A stretch of 64,000 nt of DNA from positions 143,851 through 207,850 of the forward strand of contig NZ_DFUE01000010.1 of assembly GCF_002379585.1 (NCBI RefSeq), written 5' to 3'. A program made the position numbers and the translations under genes. Below, one piece after another: positions 43,210 to 52,408 of this stretch; positions within the stretch are counted from its first letter, which is position 1; every line of letters begins with the position of its first letter. Under the pieces are notes generated by a model that did no database searches, had not been told where the DNA came from, and saw only the letters and a list, made by a program, of their open reading frames with translations. This stretch comes from Pseudomonas sp. UBA4194 (GTDB taxonomy: Bacteria; Pseudomonadota; Gammaproteobacteria; Pseudomonadales; Pseudomonadaceae).

Positions 43210-44124
43210 ATGAAAGAAGCCATTGCCAAGAAGTACCGTTTGATCATCAAGACCATGGGCTACGTGGGATGGTCGTTGTTCTGGCTGCTGCTGTGGGACA
43301 TCGCCGTCACGGTCGATTTCATGCTGTTTCTCAATGCCAAGCTCAGCTTGCCGATCATGCCGTTGACCCTGCTGGGTTCGGCGCTGATCGTGCTCATCAG
43401 TTTTCGCAACAGCAGCGCCTATAACCGCTGGTGGGAAGCACGCACCTTGTGGGGCCTGTTGGTGAATGCGTCACGCAGCTTCGCCCGTCAGGTGCTGACG
43501 TTGATCGACGATCACGAAGATGAGATCAACCCGGTCAAGGCCACGCTGCTGCGCAGACACGTTGCCTATGTGAACTGCCTGGCCGCCCATGTGCGACATT
43601 CGCCTTGCCCGCCGGAAGTGGCGGCGTTCATTTCCGCCGAAGAATTCGGGCGTCGCGACAGCACCAATAACTTCTCCAATGACATCCTCACCGGTTCGGC
43701 CGCGCTGCTGGCCAAGGAATACAAGGCTGGGCGCCTGGACAGCATTCGTCTGGCACGGCTGGAGTCGACGCTGGTGGACATCTCCAACTGCCAGGGCGGC
43801 ATGGAGCGTATTGCCAATACGCCGTTGCCTTATCCGTATGTGTATTTCCCGCGGCTGTTCATCACCGTGTTTTGCTTGATCGTACCGATCGGGCTGGTGG
43901 AGTCGCTGGAGTGGTTCACGCCATTGGCGTCGACGGTGGTAGGGTTCATGCTGCTGGCGATCGAGCGCATCGGTACCGATCTGCAGAGCCCGTTTCGGGT
44001 CAGCGAGCATCAGATTCAGATGGATGCGTTGTGTGAGAACATCGAAAAGAATCTGCAGTCGATGCAGCGGGATGCGCAGGGGGATATCGATGGCGGCTGG
44101 TCCCCTCACCCCGCTCCCCTTTAG
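43210..44124 (+). CDS. Bestrophin-family membrane channel (UPF0187/YneE)
   Basis: 304-residue inner-membrane protein of the bacterial bestrophin family, which forms pentameric ion channels. Seen: first membrane helices at about 17-50, the family motif FRNSSAYNRWWEARTLWG (about 65-82), a long cytoplasmic helical region and two late hydrophobic helices (about 215-260) followed by the family segment IGTDLQSPF. The last ten residues (GGWSPHPAPL) are encoded by a fragment of a dispersed repeat found complete at 52231-52373. The C-terminus was probably altered by repeat insertion. Gene order next to the tRNA is core. Confidence 0.9.
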   Translation: MKEAIAKKYRLIIKTMGYVGWSLFWLLLWDIAVTVDFMLFLNAKLSLPIMPLTLLGSALIVLISFRNSSAYNRWWEARTLWGLLVNASRSFARQVLTLIDDHEDEINPVKATLLRRHVAYVNCLAAHVRHSPCPPEVAAFISAEEFGRRDSTNNFSNDILTGSAALLAKEYKAGRLDSIRLARLESTLVDISNCQGGMERIANTPLPYPYVYFPRLFITVFCLIVPIGLVESLEWFTPLASTVVGFMLLAIERIGTDLQSPFRVSEHQIQMDALCENIEKNLQSMQRDAQGDIDGGWSPHPAPL

Positions 44125-44223
44125 GAGCAGCATCCAGCCGCGAAGGCATCGGTCCAAACGCCGCCACTTCCAAGTTCATACGGGGGTGGCGGTGAGCCAA
44201 ATCTTTCCAATCAGGAGCCCTTC

Positions 44224-45219
44224 ATGAAAGCTATCGCCTACAGCCAGAACGGCACACCCGAGGTCCTCACCGATCTCGACCTGCCCACCCCCACTCCCGG
44301 CCCGCGTGACCTGCTGGTGCAGGTGCAGGCCATTTCGGTCAATCCGGTGGACACCAAGGTTCGCACCGGGGCCGCCGTCACCGAGCCCCGCGTGCTGGGC
44401 TGGGATGCTGTGGGCGTGGTGCAGGAGGTCGGCAGCGACGTGACCTTGTTCAAAGCCGGCGACACCGTGTTCTACGCCGGCGCCATCGACCGCCCCGGCA
44501 GCAACAGCGAGCTGCATCTGGTGGACGAGCGTATCGTCGGTCGCAAACCCAAGAGCCTGGACAACGCCAGCGCTGCTGCCCTGCCCTTGACCTCCATCAC
44601 GGCCTGGGAGCTGCTGTTCGATCGCCTGGGCGTCGCCGAAGGCACCGGTGAAGGCCAGAGCCTGCTGATCATCGGTGCCGCCGGCGGCGTGGGTTCGATC
44701 CTCACCCAACTGGCGCGCAAGCTGACCAAGCTCACCGTGATCGGCACCGCGTCCCGCGAGCAGACCCGCGCCTGGGTCACCGATCTGGGCGCCCACCATG
44801 TCATCGACCATAGCCAGCCGCTGGTAGAGCAGTTGCAGGGCATTGGCGTCGGCCAGGTCGACTACGTCGCCAGCCTGACCCACACCGACAGTCACTTCGA
44901 ACAGTTGATCGAAGCCCTGCTGCCCCAAGGCAAGTTGGCCCTGATCGACGATCCGAAGACCCTCGATGTGGTGCCGATGAAGCGCAAGGCGCTGTCCCTG
45001 CATTGGGAGCTGATGTTTACCCGCTCGCTGTTCGGCACCCCGGACATGATCAAGCAACACGAATTGCTCAACCGTGTCGCCGATCTGATCGACCAAGGCG
45101 TACTCAAGACCACCCTGGGCGAGCACTACGGGACCATCAACGCCACTAACCTGAAGCGCGCTCATCAATTGATCGAAAGCGGCAAGGCCAAGGGCAAGAT
45201 CGTGCTCGAGGGGTTCTGA
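44224..45219 (+). CDS. Zinc-type alcohol dehydrogenase/quinone oxidoreductase family protein
   Basis: 331-residue MDR-superfamily oxidoreductase, NAD(P)H-dependent, cytoplasmic. An N-terminal GroES-like fold begins MKAIAYSQNGTPEVL. The Rossmann fold has LLIIGAAGGVGSILTQLARK (about 148-167). The structural and catalytic zinc cysteines are missing, as in zinc-independent quinone reductase-like members. Full length. A ribosome site AGGAGCCC precedes the ATG. It stands alone, with a REP pair downstream. Substrate unknown. Confidence 0.9.
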   Translation: MKAIAYSQNGTPEVLTDLDLPTPTPGPRDLLVQVQAISVNPVDTKVRTGAAVTEPRVLGWDAVGVVQEVGSDVTLFKAGDTVFYAGAIDRPGSNSELHLVDERIVGRKPKSLDNASAAALPLTSITAWELLFDRLGVAEGTGEGQSLLIIGAAGGVGSILTQLARKLTKLTVIGTASREQTRAWVTDLGAHHVIDHSQPLVEQLQGIGVGQVDYVASLTHTDSHFEQLIEALLPQGKLALIDDPKTLDVVPMKRKALSLHWELMFTRSLFGTPDMIKQHELLNRVADLIDQGVLKTTLGEHYGTINATNLKRAHQLIESGKAKGKIVLEGF

Positions 45220-45270
45220 GGGTACGAATCGCCACAGGGGCCGGTCGGCGCTGATGTGTGCGACTGGCCT

Positions 45271-45405
45271 GGCCCCTTCGCGGGCAGAGCCCGCTCCCAC
45301 AGAGGGTGTGGGGTACTGCCTGAATCTGACGGGCATTGACTGGCTATGAGCGGATCTCCAGCGATGTGAAGACCCCTGTGGGAGCGGGCTCTGCCCGCGA
45401 AGGGC
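45271..45405. repeat. Inverted pair of Pseudomonas REP elements
   Basis: The units at 45271-45302 (CCTTCGCGGGCAGAGCCCGC) and 45376-45405 (GCGGGCTCTGCCCGCGAAGG) are reverse complements, each an internal palindrome. They lie between two convergent genes and may act as a transcription barrier. Confidence 0.85.
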
Positions 45406-45426
45406 CGGCGCTGCCCCCGCAGATCC

Positions 45427-46866
45427 TCAGGGCTTGCCCGCCACCTGCCGTCCGCTCTCCCAACCACCACCCAGAGCCAGGAACAGGTTCACCTGCTCCA
45501 TGGCCACCTGGGTATTGGCCGCCGCCAGCTGCCCACGGACATCGGTGTAGGCTCGCGTGGCTTGCAGATCGGCCAGGAACGACTCGCGCCCCGCCTGGAA
45601 GAACTGGTGCGTCTGACCCGCTGCTTGCTGCGCGGACTGCTCGGCATCGGCCAGGGCATCCCGGCGCTGCAGCAACGCCGCATACTGCGCCAGCCCGGTC
45701 TGGGTCTCGCGAATGGCGTTCAACACCACCCCATCGAAATTGGCCAGCGCTGCCTGGGTCGATGCCTCGGCCTCACGAATCCGTGCCCGTGAACCGTTGG
45801 TAGGAATGTTCCAGTTGATCAGCGGCCCGAAGCCCCAGCGATTGGTAGCCGGGCGGCCAAGGTCATCGAGGATACCGACGGTCCCTACGGTCGCACCGAT
45901 ACTGATATCCGGATAAAGCTGCCCGGTCGCCACGCCGATATTGGCGGTGGCGGCCGCCAGTTTGCGCTCGGCCTGACGAATGTCCGGACGGCGCTTGAGC
46001 AACGCTGCGCCATCGCCCACTGGCATCAACTGGGCGATGTGCGGCAGTTCGGCGCAATCGGCCACACCCGCTGGCAGCTGCGCCACGGGCTTGGCCAGCA
46101 GCATCGACAGCTTGTACAAACCGGTCTGACGGGCTGCCTGGTAACGGGGCAGTTCCGCGCGTAACGACTTGAACTGAGTCTGCGACCGGGTGACCTGGGT
46201 TTCATCGCCACGCCCGGCGTCGCGCAGGCGCTGGGTCAGTCTCACACCTTCCTGCTGGAGTTCCAGCGACTGCCGAGCAATCTCGTACTCCTCGTTGGCT
46301 GCACACACCTGGGTATAGGCACGCACAACGTCGGCCACCACGGTGATACGCGCCGTGTCCGCCGCGGCCTGGGTCGCATCGGCATTGGCCTTGGCCGCCT
46401 CGATACCGCGCTTGAGTGTTCCCCACAAGTCGAACTGATAGGACAGGTTGAAAGACGCACTGCCGAGGTTATCCACAGGCAGTTTTTCCGTCATCAGGAA
46501 GGCTTCGCCCGACTCCTGCAAGCGCTGCGCCTCGGCCTTGACGTTGAAACCAAAGCCACCTTGCGCCTCGGCCTGCTCGACTTGCGCCCTGGACCGTGCA
46601 ATGTTAGCCGCGGCCACCCGCAGGTCGGTGTTGGACGCCATGGCCTGGCGTACCAATTCATCCAGCCTGGGGTCGTGATACAGCTTCCACCAATCCTGCG
46701 GAACCGGCGCCGATACCACATTGCTGTCGCCATCGGCTAACTGCCCTTGCAAGTCCGGGCGATTCACGGCGCCGTCCCTGGGCGTGCTGTAGTTGGGCCC
46801 GACCATCTGACAAGCCGACAACAACAGGCCGGCGGCGATGGCGCCGAACTTCACGGCGGTGTTCAT
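45427..46866 (-). CDS. Outer-membrane efflux lipoprotein (OprM/NodT family)
   Basis: 479-residue TolC-like channel. The signal peptide ends at lipobox LLSAC (Cys about 19), so it is lipid-anchored. Two tandem efflux-protein repeats (about 60-260 and 265-465) contain the usual helical coils, with YQFDLWG near 143 and PDIRQAERKLAAATANIG near 295. It is the last gene of an operon whose starts overlap by 4 bp with the preceding stops, so it completes a tripartite pump with the HlyD-type and FUSC-type proteins. Confidence 0.92.
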   Translation of the reverse strand: MNTAVKFGAIAAGLLLSACQMVGPNYSTPRDGAVNRPDLQGQLADGDSNVVSAPVPQDWWKLYHDPRLDELVRQAMASNTDLRVAAANIARSRAQVEQAEAQGGFGFNVKAEAQRLQESGEAFLMTEKLPVDNLGSASFNLSYQFDLWGTLKRGIEAAKANADATQAAADTARITVVADVVRAYTQVCAANEEYEIARQSLELQQEGVRLTQRLRDAGRGDETQVTRSQTQFKSLRAELPRYQAARQTGLYKLSMLLAKPVAQLPAGVADCAELPHIAQLMPVGDGAALLKRRPDIRQAERKLAAATANIGVATGQLYPDISIGATVGTVGILDDLGRPATNRWGFGPLINWNIPTNGSRARIREAEASTQAALANFDGVVLNAIRETQTGLAQYAALLQRRDALADAEQSAQQAAGQTHQFFQAGRESFLADLQATRAYTDVRGQLAAANTQVAMEQVNLFLALGGGWESGRQVAGKP

Positions 46867-47753
46867 TGCGCGGCTCCTGCGACCGCGCCGTCTTCGATGA
46901 TCGATACGGTCGCGGTACGACCGGCAATCAGGTGATAACCCTCAGGCAGGTTCTCGAAGGTGATCCGCACTGGAATACGCTGCGCCAGGCGCACCCAGCT
47001 GAACGCCGGGTTGACGTTGGGCAACAGGTTGCTGCCGCTGCTGCGATCGCGGTCTTCGATACCGGCGGAGATACTCTGTACCCGGCCCTCCAGGCGGGTG
47101 TTGTCACCCATCATGCGGATATCCACCGCCTGCCCGACGCGAATGGCGCCCAGCTTGGTTTCCTCGAAGTAGCCGTCAATATGAAACGAGGTGCCATCGA
47201 CCACGGCCATCACGGCGCGCCCCGCGGTGACGAATTCGCGAGGGCGCGGCGCACGGTCGTTGATGAAGCCGTCGACCGGGCTGCGAATGACCGAGCGATC
47301 CAGGTTCAACTGCGCAGCATCCACCGCCACCTGGGCTTCGGACAATGCCGCCTGGGCACGCATCTGCCGCGACTGGCTCTCTTCCAGTTGCTCGCGCGCC
47401 ACCAGATTGCCCAGGCCACGGTTACGCTTGAGCTCACGCTCGGCCTGGGCGAGGGTTTCCTTGCGCTCGGCCACGGTGGCCTGGGCTTGGCGCAAGGCCA
47501 GCCGGAAGCGGTCCTGGTCGATGGTGAACAGCACGTCACCGACCTTGATCGGCTGGTTATCGTGAACATCCACACGCTGGATCAGGCCGGAAACGTCCGG
47601 GGCGATCTGGATGATGTCGGCACGCACGTGGCCATCACGGGTCCAGGGCGCGAACATGTAGTACATCACCATGCGCCAGACGATGAATGCCGCCAGGCAT
47701 ACGAACAGCAGGGTCAAGACCAGACGGCCAAAGGTTACGATCGGTTTTTTCAT
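46863..47753 (-). CDS. HlyD/EmrA-family periplasmic adaptor
   Basis: 296-residue membrane-fusion protein: one N-terminal membrane helix (about 10-30), a biotinyl-lipoyl half (ISPDVSGLI-like strand near 48), a helical hairpin (about 85-145) and a second lipoyl half (SPVDGFINDRAPRPREFV near 155). It links the FUSC-type inner-membrane protein to the outer-membrane channel. The pattern is that of AaeA-like adaptors of aromatic-acid efflux. Starts are coupled (ATGA) on both sides. Cargo is not shown by the sequence. Confidence 0.92.
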   Translation of the reverse strand: MKKPIVTFGRLVLTLLFVCLAAFIVWRMVMYYMFAPWTRDGHVRADIIQIAPDVSGLIQRVDVHDNQPIKVGDVLFTIDQDRFRLALRQAQATVAERKETLAQAERELKRNRGLGNLVAREQLEESQSRQMRAQAALSEAQVAVDAAQLNLDRSVIRSPVDGFINDRAPRPREFVTAGRAVMAVVDGTSFHIDGYFEETKLGAIRVGQAVDIRMMGDNTRLEGRVQSISAGIEDRDRSSGSNLLPNVNPAFSWVRLAQRIPVRITFENLPEGYHLIAGRTATVSIIEDGAVAGAAQ

Positions 47754-47959
47754 AGCATCAGAGTTCGGCAGATAGCGTCCACTGCGCCGAGCAGCACAGC
47801 GTAGAGAGCGACGTTGAAAAGAGCCCGGTGCCAGACCAGGCGATAGAAATGCAGACGGTTGAGCACGCCGTGCAGCAGCAGAAACAGGCCGTAGGTGAAC
47901 ACCATCATCACCAGCACGGTGGGCAGGAAGATCCCGCTTATATCCAGTTCACCAATCAC
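47750..47959 (-). CDS. DUF1656 small membrane protein (AaeX-like)
   Basis: 69 residues with two membrane helices (about 10-32 and 45-65), beginning MIGELDISGIFLPTVLV. The DUF1656/AaeX family is nearly always encoded between a FUSC protein and an HlyD-type adaptor, as here. Four-base overlaps on both sides show tight co-translation. Its exact role is unknown. Confidence 0.9.
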   Translation of the reverse strand: MIGELDISGIFLPTVLVMMVFTYGLFLLLHGVLNRLHFYRLVWHRALFNVALYAVLLGAVDAICRTLML

Positions 47960-50046
47960 AGCGGGGCTCCGTCGATACCATAAGGTGGCTGTTCCTGGGC
48001 GTCGCCCGCTTCAGTGACCACTTCCACACCCGGCAGCAGCGCCAGGCGCAAACCGCTCAATGCATGCAGCAAGTGTTCGCGGGCCTCTTCGCCGTCGCCT
48101 GCTGCCTCGACGTTCAGGGCGCGGCGGGCTCGGTCCATGGTCATCAACAGACCCATGGGCGCGGCCACACGTTCGCCGGCCTGGCGGCAAGTCTGAAAAT
48201 ACCCTCCCACATCGGCCACTACCTGCAGCAACAAGGGGCGCGCCAGTACCGGTGCGCGCGGGATGTAAGCTTGCATGTCGAGCAGGTTCAGGGCGACGCG
48301 TACGTCGCGCAGGGCCGCGCCGGTGTCCTGTCCGGTGAGGGTCAGGCGTGGTAGATGCTGCATCAGTCGATCGAGCATCTGCACACCCATGGCGCGCTGC
48401 TCGGCCAGACTCGCCGGCCGCGTGATGTGGACAATGTCGCGCCAGCTGAAACGGGTCAGGCGCTTGGCCGCCAACTCAACGCCAAAGGGGCGGAAGACCA
48501 AAGTCCAGATGAAGGCGAACAGCAAGCCGACCGGACCCGCCAGGTTGTTGTTGGCGAAGTTGAGAAAGTCGGCGTCGTAGGCGCCCTGGATACTGATGAA
48601 CGACGAAGTGTTGACGATGGTCAGCAAGGTGCCGAGGAAGAACCGCGGCTGCACGGTCAGCGTACCCACCACGATGAAGGGCACGGAAAACGCCAGCACC
48701 AGCATGGGAAAGTCATGCAGGTTGGGCAGCACCAGGAACAGATACAGACTGGCGAACACCACCGACATGGCCGTCCAGAAAAAGAACCGGTAGATCTGCG
48801 GCGCCGGGTCGTCCATGGCGGCAAAGAAGCTGCACGCCACCGCCGCGAGGATCACCGCGCTGGCACCGTCGGTCCAACCCAGCAGAATCCACAGCACCGA
48901 GGCGACGATGATCGCAGTGACGGTGGAGAACACCGAGTAGAACATCAACCCACGGTCCAGGAAGGGCCTGAGCCGACCCAACCGCCAGTGCCGATACACC
49001 GCACGCCAGAGCAGGCGGCTATCAGTCTTGATAGCCAGTTCGAGGCTGCGCAGATCCTGCCACAGGTCGACCCACTCGCCGAGTCGATACACCGCGTTGG
49101 AAAACAGCAGCTCACGCCGATCGTCCAATTGCTGAGGCGTGGGACGCAGGGCATCAAGTTCGTCGCGCAGCGCTTGCCAGCGCGTCAGGCTGGGATCGTC
49201 GACGCTGTCCTTGAGCCATTGTCGCGCGTGCTGCAGCACCGGCGCCAGACGCGCCACCAGTTCCGGGGTACGACGCTCGATGGCGAACAACGCGTCGTCC
49301 AGGGCGTCGATTACAGGCAGCAGATGAATCATGCGCCCGCGCAGCTCGCCGGCATTGCGCACCAACTGCGGCCGCGCGCCCTCGTGAGGCAACTGGCCGA
49401 TCATCATTTCCAGGGAGTTGAAATTGGCCACCATGGCCGAGCGCAACGGGCCGACTTCCTCGCCCTTGACGTCGCGGGCCAGAAAGCACTCGCTGTAGCC
49501 CGCAGCATCGGTGAACCACTTGCCGGCAGCGCCGACGAACACGGGGGTCAGACGCCGCGGCCAGAACATCGCGCCCACCACTGCGGCGCAGACAATGCCC
49601 AGACAGATTTCCTGAAAGCGCGAGCTGGCGATGTCGAACACTGCCGTGGGGTTATCCACCACCGGCAGTGCAATCAGCGGCAGTGTGTAACCCGACAGCA
49701 TGAAGGCGTAACTGTTGGCGGTACGCAGGTGCAACGACAGGTACAGCAGGGTTCCGGTCCATAAAGCGATGACCGTGGCCAGCAGGAACGGCGTCTGCAC
49801 GAAGAGCGGTACGAACAGCACTGCTGCTGCGGCCCCGGTGAAGGTCCCTACAGCCCGGTACAGCGCCTTGGAACTGGTAGGTCCGACGAAGGGGCTGGAG
49901 ACGATGTACACCGTGGCCATTGCCCAGTAGGGCCGAGGCATCTGCAGGATCATGGCGATGTACAGGGCGATCATCGAAGCGGCAAAGGTGCGCACGCCAT
50001 AGAACCAGTCCTGGGCCGGCGGCACGTCGCTGAAAAAACCTTTCAC
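47956..50046 (-). CDS. FUSC-family inner-membrane transporter (AaeB-like)
   Basis: 696-residue protein with two blocks of membrane helices (about 20-150 and 360-500) separated and followed by cytoplasmic regions, the FUSC layout. Motifs include PRPYWAMATVYIVSSPFVG near 34. It resembles AaeB, which exports aromatic carboxylic acids with an HlyD-type partner. The surrounding DUF1656, adaptor, OprM-type and MarR genes support a complete regulated pump. Full length; start coupled to the MarR stop. Confidence 0.92.
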   Translation of the reverse strand: MKGFFSDVPPAQDWFYGVRTFAASMIALYIAMILQMPRPYWAMATVYIVSSPFVGPTSSKALYRAVGTFTGAAAAVLFVPLFVQTPFLLATVIALWTGTLLYLSLHLRTANSYAFMLSGYTLPLIALPVVDNPTAVFDIASSRFQEICLGIVCAAVVGAMFWPRRLTPVFVGAAGKWFTDAAGYSECFLARDVKGEEVGPLRSAMVANFNSLEMMIGQLPHEGARPQLVRNAGELRGRMIHLLPVIDALDDALFAIERRTPELVARLAPVLQHARQWLKDSVDDPSLTRWQALRDELDALRPTPQQLDDRRELLFSNAVYRLGEWVDLWQDLRSLELAIKTDSRLLWRAVYRHWRLGRLRPFLDRGLMFYSVFSTVTAIIVASVLWILLGWTDGASAVILAAVACSFFAAMDDPAPQIYRFFFWTAMSVVFASLYLFLVLPNLHDFPMLVLAFSVPFIVVGTLTVQPRFFLGTLLTIVNTSSFISIQGAYDADFLNFANNNLAGPVGLLFAFIWTLVFRPFGVELAAKRLTRFSWRDIVHITRPASLAEQRAMGVQMLDRLMQHLPRLTLTGQDTGAALRDVRVALNLLDMQAYIPRAPVLARPLLLQVVADVGGYFQTCRQAGERVAAPMGLLMTMDRARRALNVEAAGDGEEAREHLLHALSGLRLALLPGVEVVTEAGDAQEQPPYGIDGAPL

Positions 50047-50516
50047 GAGGTCAGCCCTCCGCCGCCCTGCCCGGCATCCTCGAACGCCTTGACCACCCGC
50101 AACGCCGCTTCAAGGTCTGCGGGTGGGATGCCTTTGAGCACTTCGCGACGCAGGCGAACCAGTTGACCTTCGATGGACTCGGCCAGGGCTCTGCCGCTTT
50201 CGGTCAGGCTCAAGGCCTTGGCGCGGCGGTCGGTGGTGTCTTCGGTGCGCACCACGAAGCCGGACGCGCAGAGTTGATCGAGCAGACGCACCAACGACGG
50301 GCTCTCCAGCCCAGCAGCGTGGGCCACCGTCACCTGCCGCACGCCATCGCCCAGCCGCACGATGTGCAGCAGCGGCACGGCGCACGCTTCGGAAATGCCA
50401 TAGTTGGCCAGGGTGGTCTGGCAGATGCGCCGCCAATGGCGTGAGGCACTGACCATACCGCTGCTGGTGCTGAGCTGGAGTTTGTCGAGATTCATCGAGG
50501 ACGTACGAATATTCAT
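50043..50516 (-). CDS. MarR-family transcriptional regulator
   Basis: 157 residues with the MarR winged-helix pattern: helices near 20-60, a recognition region GLESPSLVRLLDQLCASGFV (about 85-104) and the wing RTEDTTDRRAKALSLTESG (about 107-125). First gene of the efflux operon, overlapping the FUSC start by 4 bp. Likely a repressor of this operon, released by an aromatic ligand. Operator not identified; the 98 bp upstream to the next gene is the place to look. Confidence 0.9.
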   Translation of the reverse strand: MNIRTSSMNLDKLQLSTSSGMVSASRHWRRICQTTLANYGISEACAVPLLHIVRLGDGVRQVTVAHAAGLESPSLVRLLDQLCASGFVVRTEDTTDRRAKALSLTESGRALAESIEGQLVRLRREVLKGIPPADLEAALRVVKAFEDAGQGGGGLTS

Positions 50517-50614
50517 AGTTTGCTAACTATCTATATTCGTTCAGCGTGCGGCCTTCGTCAAGGTGCTGCGACGAAATGCAGGCCCCATAGGCTCAGCCTG
50601 TCAGCGGCCGAGCA

Positions 50615-51763
50615 TCACCCTTTCAAGGCGCCCACACCCTGAGTGACCACCACGCTGCCGGCCGGCCGTTGGTAGGGAAACATCAGTGCCCGGGTGATTC
50701 GGTGACGTTGGCAAGCGTAGTGAACCAGTGCCGAGAACAGGATAGGCACGACGAAAGCCAACGTCCCGACCACCGCATCGGAGTCGATCAACCGCGGCCC
50801 GTTGCGGGTAATCAGATAGACCACCGGCGAATGAAAGATGAGTACGAACAAGCTGATCCTGCCCAAGTAACTCAATACGCGTACCGCCACACGCCAGCGT
50901 GATAAGGCGTCGCACACGTGCAGCATTACAAAGATGCCCAACAATGCCTGGGCGGGCGACACCAGCATGCCGTTGTACTCTCTGTGATTGAGGTCCGTGC
51001 GCAACTTGAATATCCATTCCAGTGCGACCAGAGCGAGCAGCGCTGCCATGCCCAGCCCCGGCATCCCGCGAAAGTTCTTAACGTTATTCGAAAAGAAGTA
51101 GCCCAACATGAAGAACGATGAGGTGACCAGTAGCAAGTCTGCGCTGAGTGGCAGGCCACAGGTAAATAACTGTGAGGTCAGGGCCGACTGCGCTTCGCAC
51201 ACTCCTGCTTCACGGGGACTGCTGAATAACTGCAGCCAGAAATAACCGGCAATGGTCATCAGGATGAAACATCCGGCCTGCGTCCAACGCGCTTTTAAAT
51301 AAACCTGGCACTTGATCAATAGTGCAAAGCAGCACGCATACACCAACCACATGTGCGGTAGAAACCATAAGGGTGGCCAGGAGTAAGTAAATCCCGTGGC
51401 ATAGATGGCACTGGTGAGCAGCCCCTCGAAGCTCGACTTGCCCAGCACGATCTTCATCAGACCCAACGCCACGATCACCACCAGGCAGGGCTTGAGCCAG
51501 GCATCGGCGCGCAGCAGCACAGCGGCGCGCCACGAGCGACGGGTCAAGCTCAGTGTCACGCCGGAAATGAAAAAGAAGAACGGTGTCCTGAAGGAGGCCA
51601 GCACATCGGAGAGCAGACCAAAATACACATCGAAGAGGGTATTATGGCCAATCACGATCAGGCATATACCCATGCCCTTGGCCACGTCGATCAACGAATG
51701 CCTGGGTGAAGTACCCGCGCTTTTTTCCAGTACCGAATTCGAACCATCGGTGAACAGCTGCAT
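50615..51763 (-). CDS. Acyltransferase-3 (OafA-like) membrane protein
   Basis: 382 residues with about ten membrane helices. The N-terminal motif MGICLIVIGHN near 30-40 and FRTPFFFFISG near 58 match the acyltransferase-3 family, which moves acyl groups onto surface glycans or similar targets. No SGNH domain is attached. No polysaccharide genes are nearby, so the acceptor cannot be named. Stand-alone unit on the minus strand. Confidence 0.88.
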   Translation of the reverse strand: MQLFTDGSNSVLEKSAGTSPRHSLIDVAKGMGICLIVIGHNTLFDVYFGLLSDVLASFRTPFFFFISGVTLSLTRRSWRAAVLLRADAWLKPCLVVIVALGLMKIVLGKSSFEGLLTSAIYATGFTYSWPPLWFLPHMWLVYACCFALLIKCQVYLKARWTQAGCFILMTIAGYFWLQLFSSPREAGVCEAQSALTSQLFTCGLPLSADLLLVTSSFFMLGYFFSNNVKNFRGMPGLGMAALLALVALEWIFKLRTDLNHREYNGMLVSPAQALLGIFVMLHVCDALSRWRVAVRVLSYLGRISLFVLIFHSPVVYLITRNGPRLIDSDAVVGTLAFVVPILFSALVHYACQRHRITRALMFPYQRPAGSVVVTQGVGALKG

Positions 51764-52230
51764 ACAAGATCCCTATGTACTCGTGGTGAACCACAAGAGA
51801 TGAGCAGCCCTGAGCACAGTTGCTCAGACACAGTGCTGCCTCTGCTGGCGCAGCGGCAAAACAACTAGTTATTTTTATTCAGGCACGAAGTTTCAGCGAT
51901 CGTTAATTACGTCGCAATTGGTAAGTTCTCGTTCAGCCTGATTATTACAGCGGCAACACTTCTTCCTGCCAGCGCCCCTTTAGGGAGGCGTACGCTGGTT
52001 ACATTCGAAACAGAAGTAATGCGTTGTTCGGAAGCGTGGCGACTATATGAGGTCTTCGGAAAAAAAACCAGCGCCGGCGTCAAAAAAGGTGCACAAATAT
52101 TAAAAGACTTAGAATTAAGTCAATTTGCAGTCACTTTAAGGCTGACGCCTTTTTGGCATTGGTTTGCAGGTGTTGGTGAGGGGGATTGGATTGGTTGGGG
52201 TTGAGGTTGAGTGAGGGTTGGGATTTGTGG
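51764..52230. other. Intergenic region upstream of the acyltransferase gene
   Basis: No gene supported. A 61-codon plus-strand frame at 52019 has no ribosome site or family pattern. AT-rich parts near 51870-51930 may contain the acyltransferase promoter. The right end meets an inverted-repeat element. Confidence 0.45.
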
Positions 52231-52373
52231 GGGATGGTCCCCTCACCCCAGCCCTCTCCCTGGAGGAGAGGGAGCCGTACGGTGGTGTTGCGACTATCGG
52301 CGATCTGCTTTTAGCTCCCTCTCCCTAAGGGCGATACGGCGGCCCGGGAGGGCTGGGGTGAGGGGACCATCCC
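52231..52373. repeat. 143-bp inverted-repeat element (MITE-like)
   Basis: 26-bp arms 52231-52256 and 52348-52373 (GGGATGGTCCCCTCACCCCA type) are reverse complements; inner parts pair further. No coding capacity. It lies 35 bp after the lapC stop and may end its transcript. A 15-base piece of the same repeat occurs at the 3' end of the bestrophin gene. Confidence 0.8.
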
Positions 52374-52408
52374 CCCGCAAACCCACCTACCCTACCCCAA
52401 TCACCCAC

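Noticed and set aside
44176..45336. 386-codon minus-strand frame opposite the zinc-type dehydrogenase
   Set aside because: Shadow of a clear MDR-family gene with full-length Rossmann motifs on the plus strand.
48355..49764. 469-codon plus-strand frame inside the FUSC gene
   Set aside because: Shadow; the opposite strand encodes a full FUSC protein in a tightly overlapped operon.
52019..52204. 61-codon plus-strand frame upstream of the inverted-repeat element
   Set aside because: No ribosome site, no family pattern, and its end runs toward the repeat.
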